This document shows, piece by piece, positions 35,071 to 48,582 of a DNA stretch of 64,000 nucleotides (within the stretch, counting starts at the first letter, position 1; each line of letters opens with the position of its first letter). Both the position numbers and the translations under genes were made by a program. The notes under the pieces were generated by a model. That model had not been told where the DNA came from, made no database searches, and saw only the letters and a list, made by a program, of their open reading frames with translations. This DNA comes from Humulus lupulus (taxonomy: Eukaryota; Streptophyta; Magnoliopsida; Rosales; Cannabaceae): assembly GCF_963169125.1 (NCBI RefSeq), contig NC_084793.1:141090297-141154296 (forward strand), written 5' to 3'.

Positions 35071-36343
35071 TAATTATAATTATATTTAAACAATAATTAA
35101 TTAATTAATAATTAAATCACTTATTCAAATTAAATAATTATAATTTGAACATTGATTTAATATTATTTATCAATTTGACACCAATTTGTCATATTTAATA
35201 ATTTTGCCCAAATTTCTCTTTTCTTCTCTAAATTCAACATCTTGTTAAAATTGTCCAAAATTGACACAAAACAATTTTGACAATCCTAACTGGTAATTAA
35301 ATCAATTAATCGACACTATCTAGATGATTTAATAAAAACATTGTGGGGACCATGGACCCATGATTTCAAGCTCCAATAAGTTATCGTAAAATTATTATCG
35401 AATAATTTTAGTACCTGATTAATTCCTCATGACTCCACTAAAGACTCAAAATTGCACTCTTAAATACATAGAACACTTTACACTTAAAGTAAATACGTTA
35501 TCAACTGTTACAACCATAATTTGTCATTCAATCCTCTTTAGATGAACTACAACTGAGTCGGGTACAAATTATCGTTTTACCTCTCATTGTATTTTATCCT
35601 TAAATACTACTAAGTTCCTTGTAAATGATATTTCTGTGAACTTTAATCACATAAATGAGTACTCAATCATTTAACTTGTTGAACCAAGCTATAAGGTGAT
35701 CATCATTTCCCTTATTGCTAGAAGCTATAGATGTTCATATCTAGGATTCACACTCCCACTCAATTATACTACAAAGTCCCCAAGATGTAAGTATGGGCTA
35801 GTCCGTAGGGTAAGCTGGTAACGAACAAATCAAACGACTTGAATCATACAATGATTTATTACACCAACCACTCAGAATTAAGATTGGATTAACCTATGAT
35901 CAACTTTATGATATGACTATATTAGATAATAACGATACATTTACTTGTCTGTCTAAAATTCATATCGGTCAAATCCGATGTAACTAATACATCCCATCTT
36001 ATCTACTTTGATAATGTTTTGGAAAGAGCATAACACTACAATGTGTAAGTAGATCATATGGTAGATTGGCAAGTCAGTGTAAATCCTATGCACTGACTAA
36101 TCTTAGGACTAACTTATTTTGAACATATAATCATATTTATATTCCACTGTAATTACGTCACTATAAATATAATTTGCTATATGCTCCGGATTGAATAGAA
36201 GTTTATATTAAACAAATAATCATGAAAATAAAACATGCGAGCAAAGTGATTGACCATGTACAAAAATGATTTCTATTCTTTTATTGAAAATCTAATGAGA
36301 TTACAAAGAAATTGGGTTTTAATTAGGGGATAAAACCCTAACA

Positions 36344-38741
36344 AACTCCCACTTGCACTAATTGAAATTAATTCCTTAATTTCACTAATCTCATTTCTTG
36401 ATATGCTTATAAAATGTAGCTTATGGCATTATCTTTGTAAACGGATCCGGAAGATTGTCTTCAGATGCAATCTTCATAACCTTCACATCTCCCCTGGCAA
36501 CATATTCTCAAATTATGTGATACTTCTTTTCTATATCTTACTTCTCTTGTGACTTTGAGGTTCTTTCAAGTTGGATATCCATATTTGGAATAATATCAAG
36601 GTCTGAATATAACTTCTTTATCCAGATTATTTCCTTAGCTATTTCAATCGCAGATATGTACTCAGCCTCCATGGTGATAAATGAGATTGCAGACTATTTT
36701 ACACTTCTCCATATCACAGCTTCACCCCCAAGAGTAAACACCATTCCAGAAGTAGACTACCTATCATCCAAGTTAGTTTGGAAATCTGAATCAGTGTGGC
36801 CTACAGGGTTTAGAACACCACCCTTGTAGACTAACATATAATCCTAGTTTGTCTTAAATACTTCAGGATATGCTTAACTACTATCCAATGTTCTGGTCCT
36901 TAGTTTGACTAATACCTGCTCACTACTCCCACTACATAGCAGATATCCTTTATAGTACCCAGCATAGCATACATCAGACTTCCAATTGCAGATGCGTAAG
37001 GAAATTTTCTCATTGCATCTTCCTTTTTAGGAGTCTGGGGAAACTGCTTCTTTGAATGATGAATTCCATGGCATGAAGGCAGACGTCCTATCATGGAATT
37101 TGTCATTGAGATAGAGCTTAACCCAAATCCTTCATCTAGAATTGAGTGCTCAACCAATTCTTCACATTTGATAATTTCTTAAGATTGTTTCCAATGAGTA
37201 AGATACATAAAGAGCCAGGAATACCACTATTTGATTTGCCCTTAGTTGGTAAACACAAGGCTTATCAATATTTTGTTCAAAGCCATAGGTTTTGATTATC
37301 TCATCAAACCTAAGATTCTTGGAATGAGAAACTTGCTTAAGTCCATAAACTGACCTTTTAAACTTGCAAAAAGTTTCTTCTTGTCTAGCTACTTTAAATC
37401 CTTCGGGTTATCCATCCAAATGACTTCATCAAGCTTCCCGTTAAGAACAGTTGCCTTGACGTCCATTTTTCCAGATCTCGTAGTCGAGAGTGGCTGCTAT
37501 GGATAGGATGATGCGAATGGACTTGAGCATGGCTACTGGACTAAAAGTTTCCTCAGAGTCCACTCCTTCTCTGTGGGTATAACCCTTTGCCAGTAATCGA
37601 TATTTATAAGTTTCGATATTTCTATAAACACCACTTTTCTTCTTGTAGATCCACTTGCACCCAATGATCCTAAAGTCACTAGGTGCTTCCACAAGATCCC
37701 AGACAAAATTTGAGCCAATGGATTCCATTTCCTATTTCATGGCTTCGAGCCATAGTTCTTTTTCAGGGCTAGCCATTCCCTATTTGAAAGATAATGGATC
37801 ATTGTCACTAGTGTCACCGACAACCATATTGGTTTCACCATCCAAACCATAGCGAACTGGATTCCTAGAAACTCTCCCACTACGACGAGGCTCCGTGACT
37901 ATTTGCTCAAGAACAATGATACTTTCTTCATTTAAATCGACTTGCGTCGGTTGCACAGGAAGAGTGGTAATTTCATCATCAACTCACATTGATGATGATG
38001 GAACATTGTTTGGAGTCAATTCTTTAACCATCTCCTCTAAAACTACTTTGTTGCGTGGTTTGAAGTTTTGGACATAGTCATTTTCAATAAAAGTAGCATT
38101 CGTAGAAGTAAACACTTTCTTTTCTGAATGAATTTAGAAAATTCCACCCCGAGTTCCTTTCAAATAGCCAACAAACTTGCAAACTTCAGTTCGCGGTTCT
38201 AGCTTTCCTTCCTTTTTCCTAAGGACGTGGGCGAGACATCCCCAGATTCTGTAATGGCATAAACTAGGTTCACAACCATTCTAGTGTTCTAAAGGTATTT
38301 TGGGGATTGATTTGGATAACACAACATTTAGAATTTTGTTCATACTTTCAATTGAATGTCCCCATAACGAAGTTGGCAGAGTTGAGTAACTAAGCATGCA
38401 TCTTACCATTTTCAATAAAGTTCTGTTCTGGCGTTCCGCTACACAATTTCGTTGCGGAATACCCGAGGCAATAAGTTGAGATAAAATCCCAAGTTCAGTT
38501 AAATGATCTTGGAACTTCATATCTAAATATTCTCCACCCCTATCAGATCGCAAGATCTTTAACGTTTTACCTAATTGGTTTTGAGCCATAGCTAGAATTC
38601 CTGAAACTTTGAAAACGTTTATGATTTCCTATGCATTAGATAAAGACATGAGTAACTAGAGTAATCGTCAATGAAAGTGATGAAATACTCAAAACCACCC
38701 TGACTTTCACAATCAGAGGTCCACAGACATCTAAATGTACT
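36344..38741 (-). pseudogene. Copia-3 pol remnant (integrase, RT, RNase H)
   Basis: Minus-strand pol in order from 38741 down: integrase core with KILRSDRGGEYLD and NCVAERQNRTL (38281-38589), RT start [13 protein letters not shown] and [15 protein letters not shown] (37441-37728), RT C-terminus SAIGSLMYAMLG and ICYVVGVVSRY (36909-37157), then broken RNase H. The YVDD region near 37200 carries a deletion (about 10 bp against copia-1). Where copia-1 and copia-2 share a TAA stop, this copy still has GAA (37276-37278). Confidence 0.85.
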
Positions 38742-39749
38742 TGTAACGCCCCAACTTCCCTATATGGCTTAATGCCTTGATTAGGGAGCCAAGGAGGGCA
38801 ATAATTGAGTTAATTATGTGTTTATGTGTTATGAGCATATTATTATGTAAATTGTGTGAATTGTATTATGATATAATTATGCTTGCATGTTTAATTGTAT
38901 TAAATATGCATGTGGGCTCGTTTCTTAATAGAAGGGCATTTTCATAATTTTGACTCGTTGAGGGTATAAGTATAAATATGTGTGATTTATAATTGTGACC
39001 AAATTATTATGTGGATATATTTGAGCTACCCGACACGAGGCGATCCTGGTCAGCAAGTTAGCGGAAGTCATATTGGGGTAGAATACCCGGCTCAGGGGTA
39101 TTTTGGTAATTTGGTCAATTACCAGGATTTATTGAATAACGAGAATTGATTGATGAATATTTGGTTTGATAGATTTATTTAGGATTAACGGGAATCCCGG
39201 GAAAAAGACTAAAATGCCCTTGGAAATGCTTTGGGGCTAAGTTAAGGGATAGGGGTAGAATGGTCTTTTGGCCACCTAGCTAGTGTGAAGAGGAGCTAAG
39301 GATGATGAGTTAGGGTTATTCACGTTCTCAGCCCTTCTCTTCCTCTCTTGGTGTTCACTTAGAAGCTTTGAGGAAATTTTATCTAGAGATCAAGCCAAGT
39401 GCAATTTTGGTGAAGACTGGAGAGTGCTTTGGGGGTTAGATGCTGCTAAGCTAAGGATCTCAGCAGGGTTTCGAATTGGGCAGATGGAATTCAAGTAATA
39501 CTCTGGTTCTTTCCTCTTCAATGGTGTTTTTGGGTTTCCTAGCTTTCATTCCTAGTTTTGAGATTCTCTGGTTGTGTTGTGGTGAGATGAGAGTTGGTTT
39601 AGTGTATATGAGCTTTTAAGTGTGTTTTGTAGTTAAAATTATGCTGGAATACTGGTCCTTATGTCGAAATTTGGTCTGGATGGGTAGAGAAATCGCAAGT
39701 TTGGAAATTGGGGAAGAACACCTATGTTCTAGGCTCGATTTGCATTTCT

Positions 39750-39892
39750 AACGACCTAGGGTAACCATGCTAATGTATCAGAAAGGGTGAAATTGAACTT
39801 TAATTTGAAGGCTTGAGTTGAGGGGCGCGACCGCGTCAATGCCCTAGAAACCGCAATTTTTTTTGTGGGCGCGACCGCGCCAGGTGCCCTGA
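39750..39892 (+). repeat. Word cassette of A
   Basis: Two copies of GGGCGCGACCGCG (about 39823 and 39870) plus a decayed AACCATGCTAATG upstream, in the same position and word class as in C. Confidence 0.65.
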
Positions 39893-40066
39893 AAGGCTAA
39901 TTTGCTGAATTTTAAGAATAAGGCCCAGGGGCCTTGGAATTTGGTTTGGGAGCCCACTTGGGGGATCGGGGGACATCTTAGTGTCCCATTAACTGGGAAC
40001 AGTCATTCTGAGATTTAGAGTTCAGATTGTGAATGAGATCTGGAGTTAATTCCTGATGAACGTATA

Positions 40067-40680
40067 TGTTGACCCTTGATTTGGCCAACGACACGAAGTC
40101 AACTGTACGACAAAAGATAAAACTATAATTAGGAAAGATAATCCAATGGAAAAGAAGAAAACACCAAGGATTTATAGTGGTTACGCCCCAAAGAATGGTA
40201 ATGACCTACGTCCACTTAGGGCTATTATTAATATTGAATCTCGAAGCCGTGATCAAAGAACTAGGGTTCTTGAGTTCCACAAACCTTGGAAGAAATACAA
40301 TGAAACGATGGATAATTGCACTATAGCTCTCTTTCTCTCTCTATCTTAGCAAAAAGATTCAGGGATCAAAAGTCCCTTCCTTGAGTTATTTCATGTATAT
40401 TTATAGGCTCAAGGAGGGTTACACGGGCCAACAGGCCATATCTTTCCTTAATAACCGCGTATCAAGGTAATAATGAGGAAATATTCAATGCAATATTATT
40501 ATAAGATTACAACTTTAGAAGTAAATAAAACAAACTACACGACCAGACTGGTCGTAACTAATAATTAAGCCTGATGAAGGGATGTGCTTCTGGTCGATAG
40601 TCGAACAGCACTTCCGCCATGTGTCAACCACGTGGGAGAAATCCTTGCCACATCATTAGCAACTATTTTTTGGGTAAACA
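40067..40680 (-). mobile_element. J: solo LTR in A, same family as K
   Basis: Starts TGTTGACCCTTGATTTGGCC and ends TTTTTTGGGTAAACA, with a perfect GTATA duplication at 40062-40066 and 40681-40685. 614 bp. The minus strand has CCTATAAATATACATG as a TATA-like box (near 40400) and the end GTCGTTGGCC shared with K. It contains GACCAGACTGGTCG at about 40538, a short form of K's cassette word. Confidence 0.92.
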
Positions 40681-40981
40681 GTATACTAGTATTGTGACTA
40701 GGGTTTTCGCCAGGCTTGGGTCAGGAATAGCGCTCGGGGTCGTTTCTTTATTCGCACGAAGCTCGAGGTAAGAAAACTGCACCCAATGCATGAGATACAT
40801 GATTAGGGCTTGGCCTAGCTGTGAAATGTAAATATGATTATGGCTCGGGCCCCTGTTAATGAGCATGATTATAATTATGCCTGTGAATATCTTTTTAAGC
40901 ATACTGGAATTCTTTGTATTTGTTTATATGATGAATATATTATATGTATGATTGTTTTTTATTGGAAAGCTCGACCTATAA

Positions 40982-43370
40982 TGTAACGCCCTGGATAACC
41001 AAGACCGTTACACTGTGTGTTTAAAATAGTGCAGGTCTTGCTAATCAAGTCATTTAAATGAAAATATGATCATAAAGTCATAAACAAGTTAGGCTTAAAA
41101 TATTTTGGTCATAAATAGATAACTTTCATTAACAACTCTTTAATACATAGGGTCCCAAAAACAGGGTTCAAAGGACAGGTTTACAAAATTTCCAAAAATT
41201 ATATACAATCAGGGCCACTCTAATGGCAAAAACACATTTTAAGTTTCTGTCCCTGTACAATCCCTCGACCGTGGCGGACAAGCAGCTGAAATGTACACCT
41301 CACCCCCCGAGCTCTCCAACTCATGGTTGAACCATCTTACCTTTGCCTTTACCTGCACAACGTAGCACCCGTGAGCTGAGGCCCAGCAAGAAAACCTTAA
41401 CATCATAGAAAAATCCATAAAGATAATCCAATAATAACAATCAAATACTACATAAAATAGTTAATCACACATTCAACATGTCATACGGGTCACCCACTCA
41501 GTGGTGACAAACAATGCATCACAGGCCATTCATCTCAGCATTTATCAAGACCTAAGCATCAGATTATCAATAATAAACACATCAATACTCAACAGTTAAA
41601 CATAATCCACATACAATACTTAGGGTCGATGCCCTTAGGCCGCACCCTCTATTTAACCCACTGACTCCGACTCACTTTGGCCGAGCTCAGTGATTATATA
41701 GCTATCCTCAACTCTCAGTGGCTGGGTCACGTCCTGTGCGCAAATATCAATCTCGACACTCTTAGGCCATTTATTTCATTCTCACATGGCATATCATAAT
41801 CATACAACATTGTATTCAAATATAGGGAACCCTAGTCCAACATAGCCACATAAACGGGTGCAGTTTTCTTACCTTGAATTCCGAGCGGAGGTGATAGTGC
41901 GGTCTCGAGCACGATCCTCAGTCCTGAGCCTTGGCGATAAACCTAGTCACAAGGGCCAATGAGTCACCATCAACCAACCAAAATAAATACCTAGGAGACT
42001 AGCCTCCGGAACCTCGATTTCTACTAAACCGGGTAGTAGAAATTGTCCCAAGCGCCTAGGTTCAAACTCTCGAGTCCTAACAACTCTTGAAACAATTCCA
42101 AGGGCAAAATTCCCAGGCGGGTCGTGACTTGGCTTAGTGAGTCATGACTTGCCCCCAAGTCAGAGAGCATCCCAGGCCAGAAAGGCCACACGCACTGCGG
42201 CGCCCCCTGGCTAGGTCGCAGCACGCCCTCTTCGACCCAGAAAATTCTAGGTTTTCCTCCTCCTTCTCCCAGCCAAGAACACCAAAGATAAGCCCAGAAT
42301 TTTCTTAACTAACCTCCCTAAATCAACACTAAACCAACTACGAATTTGGACCCATAATCACATATTTTCATCCTATAATCCCCAACAATTAAACAGGAAC
42401 TAACACTCCAATACATACATAAGAATCACAGCTATATTCGCTAAACTTTCTACTCAACTCCTCAATCAAAACAGAACCAACCAACACTTATAATTCCATC
42501 CGAATTCAGCCAGAAACTTTAAAGATGATGTTCTAAAATCTTACCTCAATTTACAGCTTAATTTCTCAGTTGAAGTTTCCTGGTTAATAAGCCTCAACTC
42601 CTCAAGCCTTCCCTTCAATTTATCTCCCAAAATCCAAGTGAAATGTCCAAGCTTTTTCCCTTCTTTTCCCTTCCTAGCCTTTGAACCAATTGAGAGAGAA
42701 TGAGAGAGAACATGAGGGAGAAAGAGCTGGAGACTTCTTTTTTTTTTTTTTTCTTTTCTGCTTAGTTCTAGATACCTTTCTGAGTATATCCTTAAACTTA
42801 GGAAAATAATATTTTACCCTTCCAAGGTATTCTAATCATCAAAATGGCCCCTAGGGGTAAAAGGGTCATTTTGCTCCCAATTCCCGCTAATTCCTCGAGT
42901 GTTCCTAATATTTACCAATTAAATCCCGTCATCCAATTAACTACAAATTATTTAACCAACACCTAATAATTCCCAATATATTCTTTAAATTCCCAAAAAT
43001 ACCCCTAGGCTCCCCCGAGCTGGGTATAAATCCCACCATGACTATTTCGCCAATCCGCTCACTAGGATCGTCTCGAGCCATATACTGCGAATATATCCAC
43101 ATAATAATGTGGTCACAACAATTTATCACATATAATCATATTTATGCCCTCAACGTCCAATATTACAAATATGCCCTTGTAAGCTAAATAGGGCCCACAT
43201 GCACATTTAATACTCATAACACATGCATTTATTCATATCCATATAATCATATAATCATGCATGCCACATAATCATGCATTTAATCATTTGTTCACATAAA
43301 TACCAATTATGCCCTACCAGCACACTAATCAAGACCCTTAAGCCTTATTAGCAAATTTTGGGTCGTTACA
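40982..43370 (-). mobile_element. B: TGTAACG-family solo LTR inside A, opposite orientation
   Basis: Starts TGTAACGCCCTGGATAACC and ends TTTTGGGTCGTTACA, with a perfect TATAA duplication at 40977-40981 and 43371-43375. 2389 bp. A copy of the host's own family inserted in reverse, so A and B form a nested inverted repeat. A 15-bp T run and GAGAGAATGAGAGAGA lie near 42690-42752 (a pyrimidine leader on the minus strand). Confidence 0.95.
42112..42235 (-). repeat. Word cassette of B
   Basis: Contains GGGTCGTGACTTGGC, GAGTCATGACTTGCCC and GGTCGCAGCACGCCC. This is the G-type word (see 55562-55760), not the GCGACCGCGCC word of A and C. Confidence 0.65.
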
Positions 43371-44011
43371 TATAAGTCGTGGTCGGCACTATGCAAGAAC
43401 GCAGGCCATTATGGATAGGCCACCCTGGGAGTGTATTATGCACTTGTCTAGCTTGGATGCCACTTTAATAAATAGAAGTGTGATACGCACTTGTGTGACT
43501 CTTTGGTCGCATACTTGTACAATGTTTATGTTGAGTTACATTTATTATTGTTAAGCATGTTGTTTATATTATGTTGATTATCTGAATCTGTTTAAATAAG
43601 TTTTCTTGTTGAGCCTTGGCTCACGGGTGCTATGTGGTGCATGTAAGGGTAAGAACAAGCTTAGCCAGCCATGAGTTGGAGAGCATTAGGGGTGGTGTGT
43701 ACATATGTAGTCTGCTCAACTACCATGCCTGAGAAATGGCAGAGGAACTAGGGTTGGACCTTATGTTTCCGCTTAGGTCGGCTTATTTTGTAATCCCTGA
43801 GTTGTAAAAGACTTTTAAACTTCTATTTTTGGGATCTCATGTAAAAACTAAAAGGTTAATGGAAATGTTTATTCCTTTGACCAAAATCTTTAATACATGA
43901 GCTATTAGTTACTTAATCACATGTCTTAGTCCAAACGACTCATTTAGCGAGTCAGACATTATTTTAACCACACGTCATAACTGTCCTTGATTAGTAGGGC
44001 GTTACAGTACT

Positions 44012-44358
44012 ATTCCAAGTGGTTCTTTGGCCCTATCACCCTTTGCTGAGAATAGACGCTTGGCCAGTTTGTCTTTTAGACATTATTCACAGACAGGTAA
44101 TTCACAAGGTGAGTTCCTTAAAAGGTCTGTCCTTTGTAAGTCTTTGAATCCTATCATAGCCAATGTGACCTAGTCTCAAATGCCATAAACACGTCATGTT
44201 ATTATTATCGATATTTTGATGTTTATTGGATCTAGGTTTAGCTACTTTGAATAATTCATTATTAAATGCGAGGGGTTCGTTAGGTCGCATAATATAAAGC
44301 CTGTTTTCCAAACATGCAATACACAATTGTGATCCATTGAAATAAATAGACATATTTG
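44012..44358 (-). pseudogene. Copia-3 pre-integrase fragment
   Basis: Open piece 44102-44353 reads GSQLCIACLENRLYIMRPNE and CLWHLRLGHIGYDRI, the same segment as in copia-1. It continues the pol remnant at 36344-38741 once A is removed. It is cut at 44358 by the 5' LTR of copia-2. Confidence 0.88.
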
Positions 44359-46214
44359 TGTTGGGGGTTTATGCCCTAATTAAAACCCAATTTCTTTGTA
44401 ATTGCATTTATTATCAATAAAAGAATCGAAATCATTTTTTGACTTGGTCAATCACTTTGCTCACAAGTTTTATTTTCATGATTATTTGTTTAATATAAAC
44501 TTCTATTAAATCTCGAGAATATAGCTAACCATATTTATAGTGATGTAATCACAGTGGAATATAAATATGATTATATATTCAAAATAAGTTAGTCCTAAGA
44601 TTAGTCAGTGCACAGGATTTACACTGACTTGCCAATCTACGATATGATCTACTTACACATCGCAGTGTTATGTTCTTTCTAGAACATTAGCAAAGTAGAT
44701 AAGATCAGTTGTATTTGTTAAATTGGACTGGACCGATATTGACAGTAGATAGGATAAGTAAACATACCATTATTATCTATTCTAGTCATATCACATAGTT
44801 GACCAAAGGTCAATTCAATCTCAATTCTGAGTGGTTAGTATTCTAACTGATTATATTGTTTGAGTTCTTTGACTTATTCATTACCAGCTTACCCTACAGA
44901 CTAGCCCATACTTACATCTTGGGAACTCGATAATATAATTGAGTGGGAGTGTTAATCATAGATATGAACATCTATAGTTTCCGATGAAGAAGTGAAATGA
45001 TGATTTCCTTTTAGTTTGGTTCAAGGGGCTAAATGATAGAGATCTTATTTTTGTAATTAATATTAGTTTACTGAAATATCATTTACAAGGAACTAAGTGT
45101 TTTAAGGATAAAATACAATGAGGGGTAAAACGGTATTTTAGTCCCATCTCATTGTAGAACGTCTATAGAGGATTGAGTGACAATTACAGTTGTAACAATG
45201 GATAATTAATAACTTATATATATTTCTTATAGAGCATTCTATGAATTCAAGAGTGCAATTCCGAGTCTTTAATTGAGTCACGATGAATTATAAGTTAGTA
45301 AATTTATTAGTTAGATTTATGATAACTTATTGGAGCCTGATTTCATAGGTCCATGGTCCCCACTGTACCTTGGATAAAATCATCTAGATAGTCTCAATTA
45401 ATTGATTTAATTATCAATTTGAACTATCAAAGTTGATCAAGTCAATTTTCGATAGTTTCACATAGTTATGTAATTTAGAGAAGAAAAGAGAAATTATGGT
45501 AGATTTATTAATTAAGATGAATTGGTGTCTAAATTAATAAATAATTTTAAATCAAGGTTAAAATTATAAATAATTAATTTGATAAAGGATTTGAATAATT
45601 ATTTAATTAATTAATCAATAGAAAATAATACAGGTCTTGATTTTAAGTCCAATGGTCTTATAATCAAATGAGAAATTTCACGGGCCTAAAGCCGTTGATA
45701 ATTTTGAGCTAGGGCTAATATTATCTATTATTTTATTAATTTTTTAATTAAATCAAATGGCCTAATTGAGTCTATAAAAGGAGTGCTAAAAGTGAGAGAT
45801 GACAGAAACATGTTTTTGAGAAGATCAAAAGATCTAGTAGGTTTTAGATTCTTTATACAAACATAATTATTTTTCTAAGCCTCATTATTATTTTCTCTTC
45901 TTCTCTCTGTATCTATCTCATGTGTTGAGAATTACCCACCCTAGTCTAGGTGATTCTAAGGATACCTTGGAAGGTTGTGAAGAAAATTGAAGAAAGGTAC
46001 AGTTTCTTGGTAATACTCTGTGACAGAAATGATACAAATGTTAGAGAAACTGAAAGAATGACTCTATCATTCTGCTGCATATAATGTAAGTATTTTTATC
46101 ATTATTTCTGTTTGAATTCAACTTTAGAAACATTTTTTAGGTTTTCTTATATTAATTCGTTTAATATAAGATCTACATGAAAATAAACAAGATCCTGAAT
46201 AAGTTTTCCCAACA
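44359..46214 (+). repeat. Copia-2 5' LTR
   Basis: 1856 bp, homologous to the copia-1 LTRs read in reverse. The primer site just after it (46217-46230) is damaged: AGGCTTAGAGCC in place of a TGGTATCAGAGC-type sequence. Confidence 0.93.
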
Positions 46215-46487
46215 AAAGGCTTAGAGCCTTTGGTTATCTTTATTTTCATGCATTAACATGTTAAAAATTGAATTATTTGATGTGTTGAGTAATTGGATGA
46301 ATTTTATTTTTTTATGAAGCATATTGAATTTTATGTGATTATTATCATTTTTTGGGTTATTTTGTTGTGTTTTCTATGCTATTAATTTTTATAAATGTTT
46401 TATTTTGTGTAAAATATGGTAAAAATTAATTAGAAAATATTTTTGGTTTGAAAAATTGCACAAAAATTTTTGTTCGGAAAATTTTGC

Positions 46488-46607
46488 CTGCCTGCCAGTT
46501 GCACGCGTCCCCCCCACCCAAGCGTGCACACCACCCAGCCATCACGTACACCAACTCCCCTCGCGCGCGCGCCACACCTGCACACCTGCATACAGTGAGG
46601 TTCATCC
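46488..46607 (+). repeat. C-rich cassette in the copia-2 leader
   Basis: A GC-rich island (GCACGCGTCCCCCCCACC, CTCGCGCGCGCGCC, CACACCTGCACACCTGC) at the same leader position as the copia-1 cassette, followed in both by TTCATCC. The two islands do not align base for base. Confidence 0.7.
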
Positions 46608-48582
46608 AGAAATTATTTATATTTTTATTAAAGAAAATAAAATATGAAATTGATTATTTATAAAAAAGCCAAAAATATAAGATTTATTTTATCATTTCAA
46701 AATATTTTTTAAAATAAGATATTTTAGTTGTTTGAAATTTAAATAATTAGATATTTTCTACAAAGATTCAAATTCAAATTTAAAAATAGGCTAACAACTT
46801 AATTTTAAATCTTTTTATATATTAAAATATTAGAATTATGATATCAGATATTAAAGATATTTTCTTTTAAATACTTTTTATTTTATTAAATCTTTATTTA
46901 TAAATATTAATGTCTGTTTATTCTATAGTTTTTAATATTTAAATTATTTGAAATATGAAATTTGTTAGTTAGATATTTTTATGGATATTTGAATTTGCTT
47001 AACTATTTTGAGATATTTTAGGGTTGTTATAGTTATTAATATTTTAATTAAATGGTTAAAATATTTGCTTATAGTTGTAATAACACAATATATTTTTTGA
47101 AAAAACAATTAAAATATTGATTTTAAAATTTAAAATTGGTTAAATTTTGAAAGATATCATTTTTTTCAACCAATTAATAAATTTTTTTTTTATAAATGGG
47201 ATTTAAATTAACTTTGGTTAATTGTTGATAAATCCTATTTAAATTAAATTAATATATTTTTTTTCAAATTAACCTAAACCAAGTTGATTGTTGATAAATG
47301 AAATTTAAATTAAATATTGTTAATTGTTGATGAATTTCATTTAAATTGACTTATTTTTTGTAAAAATTTAATTAATTCGAATTTTTTGATAATATCTAGA
47401 AAATTAATTGTGATATTTTTTAAAATGAAATAAATCGTGGTATTTTTGCATAAATTTATAGACTTACTCATATAGTAACAAGATTAGGCCCATCCAATTA
47501 TAACACGTCTATCTGCACTATATGTGGTATTTTTGCAATTGGGCTTAGATGCTTATAGTGGCCCATATGTTTGCTAGATATATGAATTTTGCTAAATAAA
47601 ATATTCATAAAATGATAGGTTTTATTTGGGCCCATTAGAGAATGTAAAGTTTAAATTCCTCTCTTGTGGGTGGTTCCACTTGTGAATGCCCATTTCTTTG
47701 CATGACTATAGTGGGCCTAATCAATTAATAAAACGAAGGTTTAAATTCCTATCTTTTAGACCTTGTATAGAAGTATGGGGGTCTTAGTAGTGGAAACGAC
47801 ATACTGGACCCAGCCCTCCACCATGCAAGCCTAATTGTTAAGACCCATTTGCCTGAGTTTGACTTAATTGTATAGGTTCATTATAATAGTTAAACCTAAA
47901 TATTAATTAGCAACAAATTAATTCTAATTTGATTGACTTTGTTTCAATGTGACACTTTAGAATTAATAGAAAATTATAGGACTTTGGTTTTAAAATTCTA
48001 TTCTTACAATTTTTTGGAGAACCGTAGTCATTAATTTTTGAAAATAAATAAATAATAAAAATATTATTTTTAATTTTATAATGAGCTTATTTTAAGAATT
48101 ATATTCGATCTCCACTGTTGGTTTAACAAGGTCAATAGCTTAATGGGGCATCGGGACGCTTTGACTCGTCCCCCTTCGGAAGGTGTTCATTAGTTATTTT
48201 GACAATGTTATATTTCAAAAGATAGATAATTATAGGTCAAATTCTACTAGACTCACCCCTACGGTGACTACTAGGACTAAATCTATTGATTATCGAAATT
48301 TTGGGTCTAGCTCATAGAATAAGAGATTTTTTTTTCTTATTTTGATCGAATAGTTGGTTGTTAATGATGGTGTCTATTATTAAATAAGTTTACAAATTTA
48401 TTTAACTAGTGGTATTTTTTACTCTCGCCAACCGGGACAAGGATGTCATAGATTAGTTAAAAACCTAGAGAAATAGAGATATGATTATTTTTGGTAATTT
48501 TTATCATATCTTACATATTTATGATATATGTTGTGTTGTTTCTTGAAATTGTGTGAATAGGAGTTTTATTGAGCAAATGTGA

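Larger units (their letters stand above)
38742..44006 (+). mobile_element. A: TGTAACG-family solo LTR in copia-3, hosts J and B
   Basis: Starts TGTAACGCCCCAACTTCC and ends AGTAGGGCGTTACA, with a perfect GTACT duplication at 38737-38741 and 44007-44011. Net length without B and J is about 2.25 kb. It contains the family anchors TTGTGACTAGGGTTTT near 40694, a GAGGTAAGAAAAC donor-like site near 40766, and GGCTCACGGGTGCTA near 43617. Confidence 0.93.
20044..44358 (-). mobile_element. Copia-3: old Ty1/copia host of most nested insertions
   Basis: Minus-strand element of the same family as copia-1 and copia-2. Its 3' LTR is spread over 20044-20077, 22301-22576 and 33954-36343 because F, E and MULE-1 inserted in it. 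Removing them gives a continuous LTR that aligns with the copia-1 LTR from TGTTGGGAATAC to CCCTAACA. Pol remnants follow at 36344-38741 and 44012-44358, separated by solo LTR A. Copia-2 inserted at 44358, and the 5' remainder is lost at the 54.1 kb junction. It is the oldest of the three copies but keeps some codons that the other two have lost. Confidence 0.88.

Noticed and set aside
46448..46663. Pro/His-rich plus-strand frame
   Set aside because: Produced by the C-rich leader cassette of copia-2; the copia-1 leader has no equivalent frame.
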